Source of the DNA: Pseudomonas sp. UBA4617
GTDB lineage: Bacteria; Pseudomonadota; Gammaproteobacteria; Pseudomonadales; Pseudomonadaceae
Length of the DNA stretch: 64,000 nucleotides
Assembly (NCBI RefSeq): GCF_002386445.1
Contig: NZ_DGIR01000019.1
Location: 62,001-126,000, forward strand
Direction: 5' to 3'
Program-made: the position numbers and the translations under genes
Notes under the pieces: model-generated
The model's input: the letters and a program-made list of their open reading frames with translations, nothing else
The model's database searches: none
Told to the model about the DNA's origin: nothing
Shown: positions 6,352-15,030 of the stretch, piece by piece
How positions within the stretch are numbered: position 1 is the first letter of the stretch
Layout of the letters: each line of letters begins with the position of its first letter

Positions 6352-7884
6352 ATGAGTACCAGCCTCGACCTAGCCCCTGAACTATCCGTCGCCAGCACCC
6401 ACCCTGCCTCGCCACTCGCCGACAGCCAGCCGACACTGGCCCTGAGCCCACGCCTGCATAATCGCGACCTCGCCCCGACGCGCCTCCACGGCCGCCGCTG
6501 GGGCCGCTACAGCATCTTTGCGCTGTGGACCAACGATGTGCACAACATTGCCAACTATTCGTTCGCCATGGGCTTGTTCGCCCTCGGCCTGGGCGGCTGG
6601 CAGATATTGCTGGCGTTGGCCATCGGTGCAGCGCTGGTGTACTTCTTCATGAACCTGTCCGGCTACATGGGGCAGAAAACCGGCGTGCCATTTCCGGTCA
6701 TCAGCCGTATCGCCTTCGGCATCCACGGCGCGCAGATTCCAGCGCTGATCCGCGCGATCATCGCCATCGCCTGGTTCGGCATCCAGACCTTCCTGGCATC
6801 GGTGGTGCTGCGGGTGCTGCTCACTGCCGTGTGGCCGCACCTGGCTGCCTACGATCACGACAGCATCCTCGGCCTGTCGAGCCTGGGCTGGGTGTGCTTC
6901 GTGGCGATCTGGCTGGTGCAACTGGTGATCCTGGCCTATGGCATGGAGATGGTGCGCCGCTACGAGGCCTTCGCCGGCCCGGTGATCCTGCTGACGGTTG
7001 CCGCCCTGGCGGTATTCATGTACGTCCAGGCCGACGCCCGCATCGCCTGGTCAGTGGCCGCGCCGCTGAGCGGCTACGAGATGTGGCGCAACATCTTTGC
7101 CGGCGGTGCCTTGTGGCTGGCCATCTACGGCACCCTGGTACTGAACTTCTGCGACTTCGCCCGCTCTTCGCCCTGCCGCAAGACCATTCGCGTGGGTAAT
7201 TTCTGGGGCCTGCCGGTGAATATCCTGGTGTTTGCCATCATCACTGTGGTGTTGTGCGGTGCGCAGTTCCAGATCAACGGCCAGGTCATCGACAGCCCGA
7301 CGCAGATCGTCGCCAGCATCCCCAGCACACCCTTCCTGGTGCTTGGCTGCGTGGCATTCCTAATCGTCACCGTGGCGGTGAACATCATGGCCAACTTCGT
7401 CGCGCCAGCCTTTGTGCTCAGCAACCTGGCGCCGCGCCACCTGAACTTCCGCCGTGCCGGGCTGATCAGTGCCACCCTGGCGGTGCTGATCCTGCCGTGG
7501 AACCTGTACAACAGCCCGCTGGTGATCGTGTACTTCCTGTCCGGCCTGGGCGCGCTGCTCGGCCCGTTGTACGGGGTGATCATGGCCGACTACTGGTTGC
7601 TGCGCAAAGGCCGCATCAACGTGCCGGAGTTGTACACCGAGCACCCGGCCGGGGCCTACCACTACAGTAAGGGCATCAACCTGCGCGCCGTGGCCGCCTT
7701 CGTGCCGGCCGCATTGCTGGCCATCGTCCTGGCCCTGGTGCCCAACTTCCATGGCATCGCGCCGTTCTCCTGGCTGATCGGCGCCGGCATCGCCGCTGCG
7801 GTGTACCTGCTGATCGCGCCGCGCAACCGCCAATACCACGATGTCAGCGGCGAATGCATCGCCGTCGACCACAGCAGCCACTGA
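6352..7884 (+). CDS. NCS1-family nucleobase/hydantoin:cation symporter
   Basis: This 510-residue inner-membrane protein has about twelve helices. Its helix-1/2 region has the NCS1 hallmark of an Asn-rich unwound segment (WTNDVHNIANYSFAMGL) followed by a Trp-Gln motif (GGWQILLALAIG). The PFPVISRIAFGIHGAQIPALIRAIIAIAWFGIQT stretch carries the helix-3/4 signature. Family members (Mhp1, CodB, PucI, allantoin and thiamine permeases) import purines, pyrimidines, hydantoins or allantoin with Na+ or H+. The start at 6352 has AGGAG 9 nt upstream. A gene of the hydantoin-racemase fold follows 16 nt later with its own strong ribosome site, which makes a hydantoin- or ureide-type substrate plausible. Confidence 0.88.
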   Translation: MSTSLDLAPELSVASTHPASPLADSQPTLALSPRLHNRDLAPTRLHGRRWGRYSIFALWTNDVHNIANYSFAMGLFALGLGGWQILLALAIGAALVYFFMNLSGYMGQKTGVPFPVISRIAFGIHGAQIPALIRAIIAIAWFGIQTFLASVVLRVLLTAVWPHLAAYDHDSILGLSSLGWVCFVAIWLVQLVILAYGMEMVRRYEAFAGPVILLTVAALAVFMYVQADARIAWSVAAPLSGYEMWRNIFAGGALWLAIYGTLVLNFCDFARSSPCRKTIRVGNFWGLPVNILVFAIITVVLCGAQFQINGQVIDSPTQIVASIPSTPFLVLGCVAFLIVTVAVNIMANFVAPAFVLSNLAPRHLNFRRAGLISATLAVLILPWNLYNSPLVIVYFLSGLGALLGPLYGVIMADYWLLRKGRINVPELYTEHPAGAYHYSKGINLRAVAAFVPAALLAIVLALVPNFHGIAPFSWLIGAGIAAAVYLLIAPRNRQYHDVSGECIAVDHSSH

Positions 7885-7900
7885 CCAGGGAGGGCTACAC

Positions 7901-8629
7901 ATGCGTATCCTGATTGCCAACGTCAATACTACCGAAGCCATCACCGAAGCCATCGCCGAACAGGCCCGCAGCGTGGCCGCGCCCGGTACCGAAATCATCG
8001 GCCTGACCCCATGGTTCGGCGCCGAATCGGTGGAAGGCAATTTCGAAAGCTACCTGGCCGCCATCGCCGTGATGGACCGGGTGCTGGCCTATGAGGGCCG
8101 CTACGATGCGGTGATCCAGGCCGGCTATGGCGAACATGGCCGCGAGGGCCTGCAGGAGTTGCTGGACGTGCCGGTGGTGGACATCACCGACGCTGCCGCC
8201 AGCACCGCAATGTACCTGGGCCACGCCTATTCGGTGGTCACCACCCTGGACCGCACCGTGCCGCTGATCGAAGACCGCCTGAAGCTGTCCGGGCTGTATG
8301 AGCGCTGCGCCTCGGTGCGCGCCAGTGGCCTGGCGGTGCTGGAACTGGAAGCCGACCCGCAGCGCGCCGTGGCGGCGATCGTCGAGCAGGCCGAACGCGC
8401 CGTGCGTGACGACAAGGCCGAGGTGATCTGCCTGGGTTGCGGCGGCATGGCCGGGCTGGACGAGCAGATCCGCCTGCGCACGGGCGTGCCGGTGGTGGAT
8501 GGCGTCAGCGCGGCGGTCACCGTTGCCGAAGCACTGGTGCGCATGCGCCTGAGTACCTCCAAGGTGCGTACCTATGCCACGCCGCGGGCGAAAAAGGTGC
8601 TGGGTTGGCCGATGCGCTGCGGTCGTTGA
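7901..8629 (+). CDS. Asp/Glu/hydantoin racemase-fold protein lacking the first catalytic cysteine
   Basis: The 242-residue protein belongs to the Asp/Glu/hydantoin racemase superfamily (allantoin/hydantoin racemase branch). It begins MRILIANVNTTEAIT, matching the 'ilviNPNtt..mT' opening of the family, and is preceded by GGGAGGG. Two-base racemases use two cysteines. The second is present at C180 (LGCGGMAG), but the position normally read as 'aCFgdp' is AGYGEHG, giving Gly75. A Gly/Cys pair at these sites is the arrangement known in arylmalonate decarboxylase (Gly74/Cys188). A one-base racemase, a decarboxylase or another activity are all possible. It is cotranscribed with the transporter. The fold assignment is secure; the reaction is not. 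Confidence 0.8.
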   Translation: MRILIANVNTTEAITEAIAEQARSVAAPGTEIIGLTPWFGAESVEGNFESYLAAIAVMDRVLAYEGRYDAVIQAGYGEHGREGLQELLDVPVVDITDAAASTAMYLGHAYSVVTTLDRTVPLIEDRLKLSGLYERCASVRASGLAVLELEADPQRAVAAIVEQAERAVRDDKAEVICLGCGGMAGLDEQIRLRTGVPVVDGVSAAVTVAEALVRMRLSTSKVRTYATPRAKKVLGWPMRCGR

Positions 8630-8641
8630 GCTGGCTTGCCT

Positions 8642-8682
8642 GTACCGGCCTGTTCGCGGGCAGGCCGCGAACCGGCCGGTAC
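8642..8682. terminator. Long REP-type hairpin between convergent genes
   Basis: The arms 8642-8659 and 8665-8682 are complementary at 17 of 18 positions around a 5-nt loop, with the GTTCGCGG core of Pseudomonas REP elements. Its place between two convergent genes suggests a bidirectional terminator. Confidence 0.6.
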
Positions 8683-8703
8683 GGTCAGCCCACCACTTGC
8701 GGC

Positions 8704-9369
8704 TCAGGTCGGGCAGCCACGATCCCGACCATCCAGCCCCTGGCGCACGTTGCGGCTGAGCAGGCTGGCCTTGCCGTCGCGCCAGGTCAGCTTGAGCACG
8801 TAGAGGGTATCGAAATCGTCACCGTGCCAGTCCTCGGTGATCACCCGCTGGTCGCCCAGGGCCTTGCCGGCCACAGTGTTGATCAGTTCGGGGAGGTAGC
8901 CGTGCGACCAGGCGGTGTAGACGGTCGCGTTGCGGTACTTGTTGCGCAGCAGCTCGTCGGCAAGCGCTTCGGTGTCGTTGGCGCCGTAATCGATGTTCAC
9001 CGGCAGGCCCAGGCGAATGGCGCTGGGGGTGATGGTCATCAGCGGGCGGATGTAGCTGTAGCTTTCCTCCTTGCTACCTTCCTCGACATGTCGCGAAGGG
9101 TTGGCGGCAAACACGTAGTCGGCCTTGCCAAAGCGTTCGGGCAGCACGCTGGCCAGATCCAGCGCTCGGTTGAGGCCCTGGCAGTTCAATTGGCCCAGGC
9201 CCTCTTCCGGCTTCTCGGCGTGGCGCAGGAACACCAGGGTTTGCGTGCCATTTGCCGGTTGCGCGCGGCTTTCGACAGCCTCCAGCACCAGCGGCACGGT
9301 GGCGGCGCTAAGCACCAGGCCCAGCAGCGGATGACGATGACGGTAAAAGAACCTAGGCAACTTGATCAA
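8704..9369 (-). CDS. Histidine phosphatase family protein, probably exported
   Basis: The 221-residue protein has an N-terminal hydrophobic segment (about residues 13-33) that can act as signal peptide or anchor. The histidine-phosphatase catalytic motif follows as VFLRHAEKP (RHxE variant, about residues 46-54), with the conserved second-histidine region TAWSHGYLPELI about 100 residues later. Family members transfer phosphate to the first histidine; substrates range from sugar phosphates to proteins, and nothing here fixes the substrate. It faces the racemase gene across a REP hairpin. The 191-nt gap beyond its start contains no gene. Confidence 0.75.
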   Translation of the reverse strand: MIKLPRFFYRHRHPLLGLVLSAATVPLVLEAVESRAQPANGTQTLVFLRHAEKPEEGLGQLNCQGLNRALDLASVLPERFGKADYVFAANPSRHVEEGSKEESYSYIRPLMTITPSAIRLGLPVNIDYGANDTEALADELLRNKYRNATVYTAWSHGYLPELINTVAGKALGDQRVITEDWHGDDFDTLYVLKLTWRDGKASLLSRNVRQGLDGRDRGCPT

Positions 9370-9560
9370 GGCGAGACACCCTTTGTAGTGGGTGCCATCC
9401 TTGGCAACGAGTGAGGGTCAGAGTGCCCTGAACCCGTTTGGTTCCTCCTTGAAGTCAGGTGCCGTCCCTGGGCTAGGCCATATTAGGAAATGGGTGTTGC
9501 CGAATTGTGTAGAGCAAAAGAACCTGCGGTTGCATGCGCCTGGCCGGTAGCCGAGTGCTT

Positions 9561-9899
9561 TCAGTCATCTCGCGTCAGCACTTCCAACAACTCGATCTCG
9601 AAGGTCAGGTCCGAATGCGGCGGGATCGCGCCCACGCTGCGTTCGCCGTAGGCCAACTGCGCCGGCACCTGCAGCCTGCGCTTGCCACCCACGCGCATGC
9701 CCATAAGGCCTTGGTCCCAGCCTTTGATGACCCGGCCGGTGCCGATCACGCACTGGAACGGCTTGCCACGCGACCAGGACGAGTCGAACTCGCTGCCATC
9801 GGCCAGCCAGCCGGTGTACTGGGTGATGATCAGGGCGCCTTTGACGACGGCCTTGCCGTCGCCTTCGACGAGGTCGGTGATCTGCAGTTCTTGGCTCAC
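9561..9899 (-). CDS. FKBP-type peptidyl-prolyl cis-trans isomerase
   Basis: The 112-residue protein is a single FKBP domain. It contains the opening 'G.G..v..G..v...YtGwL.dGs.FDSSw.RG.Pf.f..G...vI.GWdqGl.gMrvGgkRrl.iP..laYGe' series almost unchanged, including VIKGWDQGLMGMRVGGKR and LAYGERSVGAIPPHSDLTFEIELL. Family members catalyse prolyl isomerisation in protein folding. The protein has no signal peptide and is therefore cytoplasmic. The start is GTG, chosen because GGAGAG lies 6 nt upstream and the domain begins directly after it. Confidence 0.93.
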   Translation of the reverse strand: MSQELQITDLVEGDGKAVVKGALIITQYTGWLADGSEFDSSWSRGKPFQCVIGTGRVIKGWDQGLMGMRVGGKRRLQVPAQLAYGERSVGAIPPHSDLTFEIELLEVLTRDD

Positions 9900-10007
9900 G
9901 GGGCACTCTCCAACACTGGAAACAAAGCCGCCCTTTTCTCAGGAATGCGCCGGTTTGGCAAGTTCGCATGGCATCGATGTCAGCGCCCCCGCTGCCACAA
10001 GCGTGGA

Positions 10008-10415
10008 TCAGCCGAGCTGCTCGAAGGCCTGCTGCCCGGTCAATTCCCTGGTTTGGTTGGCGAAGCAATACCAGGCGGGTTTCTGTTCGACAAAAATCTG
10101 CAGGTCGAACGCCCATTCCTGGTCACCGTCAAGCAGGCCGACCGGCACCGCATGGAAGTCGTTGGCCTTGAGCCGGTAATACAGATGTGTGCCGCACTGA
10201 CCGCAGAAACCGCGCTGAGCCCAATCGGACGAATCGTAAACACTGGGCGCACGCCCTTCGATTACCGGTGGCTGGCTGCAGTGCACCACCAGCAGCGGGC
10301 CGCCGGTCCACTTGCGGCACATGCTGCAATGGCAGGCGCTGATGTGGGTGCTTTCGACGATAGCGGTGAGCCGGGTGGCGCCGCACAGGCAGGTGCCGTG
10401 TTTTTCCAGGGACAT
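10008..10415 (-). CDS. GFA-family (glutathione-dependent formaldehyde-activating enzyme-like) zinc protein
   Basis: The 135-residue protein shows the zinc-ligand pattern of the GFA fold: CLCGATR near residues 9-15, CHCSMCRKWTG near 28-38 and CGQCGTHLYYR near 71-81. Some members bind S-hydroxymethyl-glutathione; most are uncharacterised, so the substrate is unknown. The start at 10415 has AAGGAG 6 nt upstream, better than an in-frame upstream methionine at 10448. Same strand as FKBP and PhzF but separated from each by gaps of 59-108 nt, so cotranscription is uncertain. Confidence 0.82.
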   Translation of the reverse strand: MSLEKHGTCLCGATRLTAIVESTHISACHCSMCRKWTGGPLLVVHCSQPPVIEGRAPSVYDSSDWAQRGFCGQCGTHLYYRLKANDFHAVPVGLLDGDQEWAFDLQIFVEQKPAWYCFANQTRELTGQQAFEQLG

Positions 10416-10507
10416 GGCTGGCTCCTTCAGCTGAAGATGGGCCAGCAATTATAGACGCCTGTGCCGGCCACATCGCTGACACAGGCAGTGCAAGGCGGAT
10501 GCCAGGG

Positions 10508-11296
10508 TCAGATGTACACCGTACCACGCAGGTACAATGCTGCCCGCCCGCTGATGATGACCCTGCCGTTGCCCGGTACCTCGCATTGCAGGTGCCCTTT
10601 GCGCGCACCACCCTGCTCGCAGCTGAGCAGCTGCTTGCCCAGGCGCTCGGCCCATATCGGCGCCAGAGAGGTGTGCGCCGACCCGGTCACCGGGTCTTCG
10701 TTGACGCCCACTCGCGGGCCGAACCAGCGGGTAACGAAATCAAAGCCGCGGCCTGCCGCCGTCACTGCGATGCCGCGCACGTCGAAGCGCGCCAGGGCGA
10801 CGAAGTCCGGCTTCAAGCGATCGAGCAACAAGGCATCATCGATTACCACCACATAGTCATCGCTACGGAACACTGCCTGCGCCTGGCTCAGCCCAAGCGC
10901 CTGCAGCAGGCCCGCGGGAAGGTCTACGGCAACCGGCTGCCTGGCTGGAAAGTCCATGGCCAGCAGACCGTTGGCGCTGCGGCTGACCCGCAGTTCGCCA
11001 CTGCGGGTGTTGAAGCGCAGCACCTGCGCCTGCTCACCCAACTGCTCGAACAGCACATAGGCCGACGCCAGGGTGGCATGGCCGCACAGGTCGACTTCGA
11101 CCGTGGGGGTGAACCATCGCAGGTCGAAGGTTTCACCGTTACGCACGAAATAGGCAGTTTCCGACAGGTTGTTCTCTTCTGCGATGCGCTGCAGTACCTC
11201 GTCCGGCAACCAGCTTTCCAGCGGAATCACAGCGGCCGGGTTGCCACCGAAGGGCTCGGCGGAAAAAGCATCGACCTGGAAAATCTCGAGTTGCAT
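10508..11296 (-). CDS. PhzF family isomerase-like protein
   Basis: The 262-residue protein is a PhzF/diaminopimelate-epimerase-fold enzyme. The N-terminal family signature FQVDAFSAEPFGGNPAAV (about residues 5-22) is followed by the catalytic glutamate region NNLSETAYFV. The 'DLCGHATLASA' motif near residue 72 and the second-domain 'NEDPVTGSAHTSLAPIWA' motif complete the two-domain pattern. PhzF proper isomerises 2,3-dihydro-3-hydroxyanthranilate in phenazine synthesis. There are no phz genes here, so this is one of the many PhzF homologues of unknown substrate. AAGGAG upstream fixes the ATG at 11296. Confidence 0.88.
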   Translation of the reverse strand: MQLEIFQVDAFSAEPFGGNPAAVIPLESWLPDEVLQRIAEENNLSETAYFVRNGETFDLRWFTPTVEVDLCGHATLASAYVLFEQLGEQAQVLRFNTRSGELRVSRSANGLLAMDFPARQPVAVDLPAGLLQALGLSQAQAVFRSDDYVVVIDDALLLDRLKPDFVALARFDVRGIAVTAAGRGFDFVTRWFGPRVGVNEDPVTGSAHTSLAPIWAERLGKQLLSCEQGGARKGHLQCEVPGNGRVIISGRAALYLRGTVYI

Positions 11297-11342
11297 GCAA
11301 ACGCTCCTTATGGGCCGGGCAGTGCCGGAGGTATCGAATGGG

Positions 11343-12281
11343 TCAAGGTAGGACGGGGGTGAGCACCGGCTCACCGGCAAAGAACGCCTGCAAGTTGCGC
11401 AGCACCAAGGTTACCGTGTCGCGTGCCGCCTCTGGCGACTGGCCGGCCACATGGGGCGTGAGCACGGTATTGGCAAGGGCCTTGAGCGCATCCGGCACCT
11501 GTGGCTCGTCATCGAACACATCGAGCGCGGCACCGGCCAGTCGGCCCTGCTGCAGCGCGACAAGCAGCGCCTGGGTGTCGACTACGCTGGCGCGGGCGAT
11601 GTTGACCAGGTAGCCCTTGGCGCCCAGTGCATCGAGCACCCGGGCATCGACCAGATGGCGGGTATCGGCACCGCCGGGGGTGGCCACCAGCAGGATGTCG
11701 ACGGCCTCGGCCAGGTGCAGCGGGCTGTCGTACCAGGTGTAGGGCAGATCCTGGCGTGGCGTGCGGCTGTGGTAGCTGATGGGCATGTCGAAGCCCTGAT
11801 GGGCGCGCCTGGCGATGGCCTGCCCGACCGCACCGAGGCCGAGGATGCCCAGGCGTTTGCCGGTCACCGAGGGGCTGATCACTCGGTTCCATTCGCCGTG
11901 GCGGATACTGGCATCGGCGCGGGGAATGTCACGCAGCAGCGCCAACAGCAAAGCCATGGCATGGTCAGCGACCGCGCTGGCATTGGCCCCGGCACCATTG
12001 GTGACAGTGATGCCGCGAGCGGCCGCGGCGGCCAGATCGACCTGCTCGTAGCCGGCGCCGATCACACAGATGATCTGTAATCTGGGCAGGGTCTGGATTT
12101 CGGCGGCAGTCAGGCCCAGCGGGCCGCGGGTGAGCACGGCATCGATTTCATTGGCGTGGTGTCGAATGGCTTCGGCGCGCAGTTGCGGTGAGGGGGCACG
12201 AATCAATTGGTAGCCAGCCTGCTCCAGCAGGGGCAGGTAATCGTCGACGGTTTCTACCAGAACCAGGACTGTCTTGCGCAT
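11343..12281 (-). CDS. D-2-hydroxyacid dehydrogenase (glyoxylate/hydroxypyruvate reductase type)
   Basis: The 312-residue NAD(P)-dependent oxidoreductase contains the D-isomer 2-hydroxyacid dehydrogenase layout. The nucleotide-binding GLGAVGQAIARR lies near residue 146. The catalytic arginine lies in NIARASVVD, the acidic partner in DVFDDEPQVP, and the histidine in TVLTPHVAG. Enzymes of this group reduce glyoxylate, hydroxypyruvate or other 2-ketoacids. The ATG is preceded by GGAGG. It ends 46 nt before the PhzF gene and may be in the same transcript. The precise substrate cannot be set by sequence alone. Confidence 0.88.
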   Translation of the reverse strand: MRKTVLVLVETVDDYLPLLEQAGYQLIRAPSPQLRAEAIRHHANEIDAVLTRGPLGLTAAEIQTLPRLQIICVIGAGYEQVDLAAAAARGITVTNGAGANASAVADHAMALLLALLRDIPRADASIRHGEWNRVISPSVTGKRLGILGLGAVGQAIARRAHQGFDMPISYHSRTPRQDLPYTWYDSPLHLAEAVDILLVATPGGADTRHLVDARVLDALGAKGYLVNIARASVVDTQALLVALQQGRLAGAALDVFDDEPQVPDALKALANTVLTPHVAGQSPEAARDTVTLVLRNLQAFFAGEPVLTPVLP

Positions 12282-12402
12282 GCCACCTCCGGATCAGTTC
12301 GAAGTGGCATTATGCGGAATCACTGACCAGTACAGTCAACCGAAATAATCAGGCACAACTGCACTGTTCTGCTCAGCACGGCTTCCTGCTCTTGCTTCTG
12401 CT

Positions 12403-12819
12403 CTACTGGGCGAATGCGCGCCCCAAACCACCCGGTACACCACTGCTGTCCGTTTCCTGCCATGGCCCGTTCGGGCTCAGCGACCAGCTCCAGCCGTTAT
12501 CGTAGCGATAATAGGTACGCTGGCGGTAGAAGGTATTAGGTTGCTTCTCGAGCACGTATACACCCAGTTTCGGGTCCCAGTGGCTCGCTCCACCAGGCGG
12601 TGGCGCAAAGCTGGCCGAAGTGCGCGGCATCGGTTTGGGGATGGCCGCCGGCTTGCCTGGCGCAGTGGACGGTTGCCCACCCGGCGCCGGCTTGACCACC
12701 GGCCCCTGCTGCGGCAACCGCTCGATCGGCGGCTCCGGCTGCTCGTACGGCTCATGCACCGTACACGCAGACAAACCCAGGGCCAGGGTGATCAGGGTCA
12801 GGCGGACGGTGCTGTGCAT
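12403..12819 (-). CDS. Small proline-rich lipoprotein of unknown function
   Basis: The 138-residue protein starts with a type II signal peptide: MHSTVRLTLITLALG, then the lipobox LSAC with Cys19 as the lipidated residue. The next 50 residues are rich in Pro, Glu and Gln (EPYEQPEPPIERLPQQGP) and likely flexible. A compact C-terminal part is rich in Tyr and Trp (QRTYYRYDNGWSWSLSPNGPW). I do not recognise the family. It lies 12 nt downstream of ccmI on the same strand and is probably transcribed from the ccm operon, but nothing ties it to cytochrome maturation. Confidence 0.65.
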   Translation of the reverse strand: MHSTVRLTLITLALGLSACTVHEPYEQPEPPIERLPQQGPVVKPAPGGQPSTAPGKPAAIPKPMPRTSASFAPPPGGASHWDPKLGVYVLEKQPNTFYRQRTYYRYDNGWSWSLSPNGPWQETDSSGVPGGLGRAFAQ

Positions 12820-12831
12820 GGCATTGCTCTC

Positions 12832-14028
12832 TTACGGGTCGGGGCTGTCGATGGTCAGGTGCTGGGTGGCCTGCGTGGCGCTGGGCAGTGGCACGCCCTG
12901 GCCAATCCACTCGCCATGGGTAGGCTGGCCTGCACGCGAGACCCGTGCAACCAGTTGGACTTCGGCAAAGTCGGACAGTTTCATCTGCGGCAGCATCGCG
13001 TCAGCATCGGACAACTCCACCTCGATCGGCAACTGCGCCACCGTCACCCGCTTGGCCGCCAATGGCATCGGCGGCCCGTTGCTGGCGCGGGCAAAGATGA
13101 ACACCGTGTCGTCCGCCCTGACCTTGTCTTTCAACGCCGCCGCCAGCTCCACCCGCACCTTCAGACGCGCCGCCACCGGCGCAGGTTGCGCAGCCTGCCC
13201 CGACGAGCCGCCCAGGCGCTCGGCAGCGCGATTGATACCGCCCTGCAACGCCTCACGCGATGCGTCACCTTCCGGCAACTGGGCCAGCAAGCGCTTCCAG
13301 TAATCGATGGCCTCCTGGTAACGCTCGCCCTCGAAAGCGGCGATGCCACGCAGCCCCAGGCTGGTCACTTCATTGGGGTCGGTTTTCAGTGCCTCGTCAG
13401 TCAGCGCTTGCAACTGCGGGTTCCATTGCTTGCCTGCAGCGAAGTACAGCGCCTGGGCCCACTGCCCCAGCAGCTCGGGCTGGCGCCCGGCCAGGGCCAC
13501 GGCGCGCTCGAAGGTGCGTGCCGCATCGGCAGGACGCTGTTCGGCCATGTAGGAACGCCCCAGGTAATACACCGCCTCGGCCGAGTCCGGCTGGGCTTGC
13601 ACCACCCGTTCCAGGCGTGCCGTCATCTCCTCCATCGACTTGGGCGCCTCGGCGAACTCCTGGGTCAGTTCCACCCTGTCCGCCGCACCAAAATGCAAGT
13701 ACAGCCCCAGTGCCATCAGTGGCACCAGCACCGCCGCCAATACTGGCAGGGCTTTGCCCAGGTGGCCCTGGCGGGCGACTTCGGCACCTTCGGTATCCGC
13801 CAGCAACTCGCGCGCGGCTTCGTCGCGGCCCTTGGCCATCTGCGCCTCGTCAAGCACGCCAGCGGCCTGCTGCGCCGCCAGTTCGTCGACACGCTCCTGG
13901 TACAGCGCCACGTTGAGGGCGGTGCGGTCTTCTTCCTGCTGCTGGCGCCGGCCACGCAGGATAGGGATCAGCAGGAAACCAAGGGCAGCGAGCAACAGCA
14001 GGCCCGCACTAAGCCAGAATTCAGTCAT
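12832..14028 (-). CDS. ccmI: Cytochrome c maturation protein CcmI (CycH)
   Basis: The 398-residue inner-membrane protein presents apocytochrome c to the heme-ligation complex. A first membrane helix at residues 4-24 and a second near residues 95-115 flank a leucine/alanine-rich cytoplasmic segment. The C-terminal periplasmic part contains TPR-like helices (YYLGRSYMAEQRPADAARTF, LRGIAAFEGERYQEAIDYW), as expected for apocytochrome binding. The start at 14028 overlaps ccmH by 8 nt. It is the last ccm gene. Confidence 0.92.
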   Translation of the reverse strand: MTEFWLSAGLLLLAALGFLLIPILRGRRQQQEEDRTALNVALYQERVDELAAQQAAGVLDEAQMAKGRDEAARELLADTEGAEVARQGHLGKALPVLAAVLVPLMALGLYLHFGAADRVELTQEFAEAPKSMEEMTARLERVVQAQPDSAEAVYYLGRSYMAEQRPADAARTFERAVALAGRQPELLGQWAQALYFAAGKQWNPQLQALTDEALKTDPNEVTSLGLRGIAAFEGERYQEAIDYWKRLLAQLPEGDASREALQGGINRAAERLGGSSGQAAQPAPVAARLKVRVELAAALKDKVRADDTVFIFARASNGPPMPLAAKRVTVAQLPIEVELSDADAMLPQMKLSDFAEVQLVARVSRAGQPTHGEWIGQGVPLPSATQATQHLTIDSPDP

Positions 14029-14497
14029 GGGTCTGTTCTTTTTCCAGCAGTTTGGCGAGACGCTCGCGTTCTTCGAGGGATAGCTCTGGCGCAGCCTGGG
14101 TGGCCGAGCCACGACGACGGCGGACGATCAGCGCCAACACCACGAAACCGCCGACCAGCAGAATCCCGGGGCCGAACCACAGCAACCAGGTGCGGCCACT
14201 GAGGGCCGGCTTGTAGCGCACGAAGTCGCCATAGCGGTCGACCATGAAGTCGACGATCTGCTGGTTGCTCTTGCCTTCGCCGAGCATGCGGAAGATTTCG
14301 CGGCGCAGGTCGGCGGCGATCGGTGCGTTGGAGTCGGCGATGTCCTGGTTCTGGCACTTGGGGCAGCGCAGCTCCTTGGTCAGTTGCTGATAACGCTCAC
14401 GCTCGGCGTCGTCGCGGAACTGGTAGGTATCGATGGCCGCCTTGGCCACACCGGCCAGGCTGATGCCGAGCACGGCTGCTGCCAACCAGCGCTTCAT
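14021..14497 (-). CDS. ccmH: Cytochrome c maturation protein CcmH (CycL)
   Basis: The 158-residue thiol oxidoreductase helps reduce the apocytochrome CxxCH cysteines before heme attachment. It has a signal peptide (about residues 1-20), the invariant LRCPKCQNQ motif with redox cysteines C45 and C48, and a C-terminal membrane helix (about residues 105-128). This is the short CcmH form; the TPR part is carried by the separate CcmI. It overlaps ccmG by 4 nt and ccmI by 8 nt. Confidence 0.96.
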   Translation of the reverse strand: MKRWLAAAVLGISLAGVAKAAIDTYQFRDDAERERYQQLTKELRCPKCQNQDIADSNAPIAADLRREIFRMLGEGKSNQQIVDFMVDRYGDFVRYKPALSGRTWLLWFGPGILLVGGFVVLALIVRRRRGSATQAAPELSLEERERLAKLLEKEQTHD

Positions 14498-15030
14498 GGC
14501 CTGGCCTCGTCAACCAGGCCCTGGTACAGCGGGGCGAGCTGCTGACGCCAGACATTGGCGTCGACGATGCCGACGTGCTTGTAGCGGATGATGCCCTTGG
14601 CGTCGATCAGGAAGGTCTCCGGCGCGCCGTAAACGCCCAGGTCCAGGCCCAGGCTCCCCTGCTCGTCACGGATATCCACCTGGTACGGGTTGTGGAATTC
14701 CGCCAGCCATTTCTGTGCGGCGGCATTGTCGTCCTTGTAGTTGATGCCGTGGATCACCACGCCCTGCTCGGCCAGCTGGTTGAGGTAAGGGTGCTCGACC
14801 TTGCACGACGGGCACCAGGTCGCCCACACGTTGACCAGTGCCGGGCGGCCCTGCAGGTCGGCCTGGGTCAGGGTGCGGTCGCCCTGGGTCGAGGCCAGGG
14901 AAAACGCCGGGAACGGCTTGCCGATCATTGCCGACGGCAGTTCGTCGGGCTTGAGGAACAGCCCCTTGTAGAGCACAACTGCCATCAGCAGGAACACCAC
15001 CAATGGCACCACCATGATCCAACGCTTCAT
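14494..15030 (-). CDS. ccmG: Periplasmic thiol:disulfide interchange protein CcmG (DsbE)
   Basis: The 178-residue membrane-anchored thioredoxin-fold protein (helix about residues 5-22) faces the periplasm. The active site WCPSC places cysteines at 73 and 76 after the thioredoxin strand ALVNVWATW. The acidic GVYGAPETFLID loop is the CcmG-specific cis-proline region. It supplies reductant to CcmH and apocytochrome c. It overlaps both ccmF and ccmH by 4 nt. Confidence 0.97.
   Translation of the reverse strand: MKRWIMVVPLVVFLLMAVVLYKGLFLKPDELPSAMIGKPFPAFSLASTQGDRTLTQADLQGRPALVNVWATWCPSCKVEHPYLNQLAEQGVVIHGINYKDDNAAAQKWLAEFHNPYQVDIRDEQGSLGLDLGVYGAPETFLIDAKGIIRYKHVGIVDANVWRQQLAPLYQGLVDEARP

Noticed and set aside
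8704..9369. Histidine phosphatase gene considered truncated because the motif reads RHAE not RHGE
   Set aside because: RHAE is a frequent variant and the second histidine motif and length are normal.
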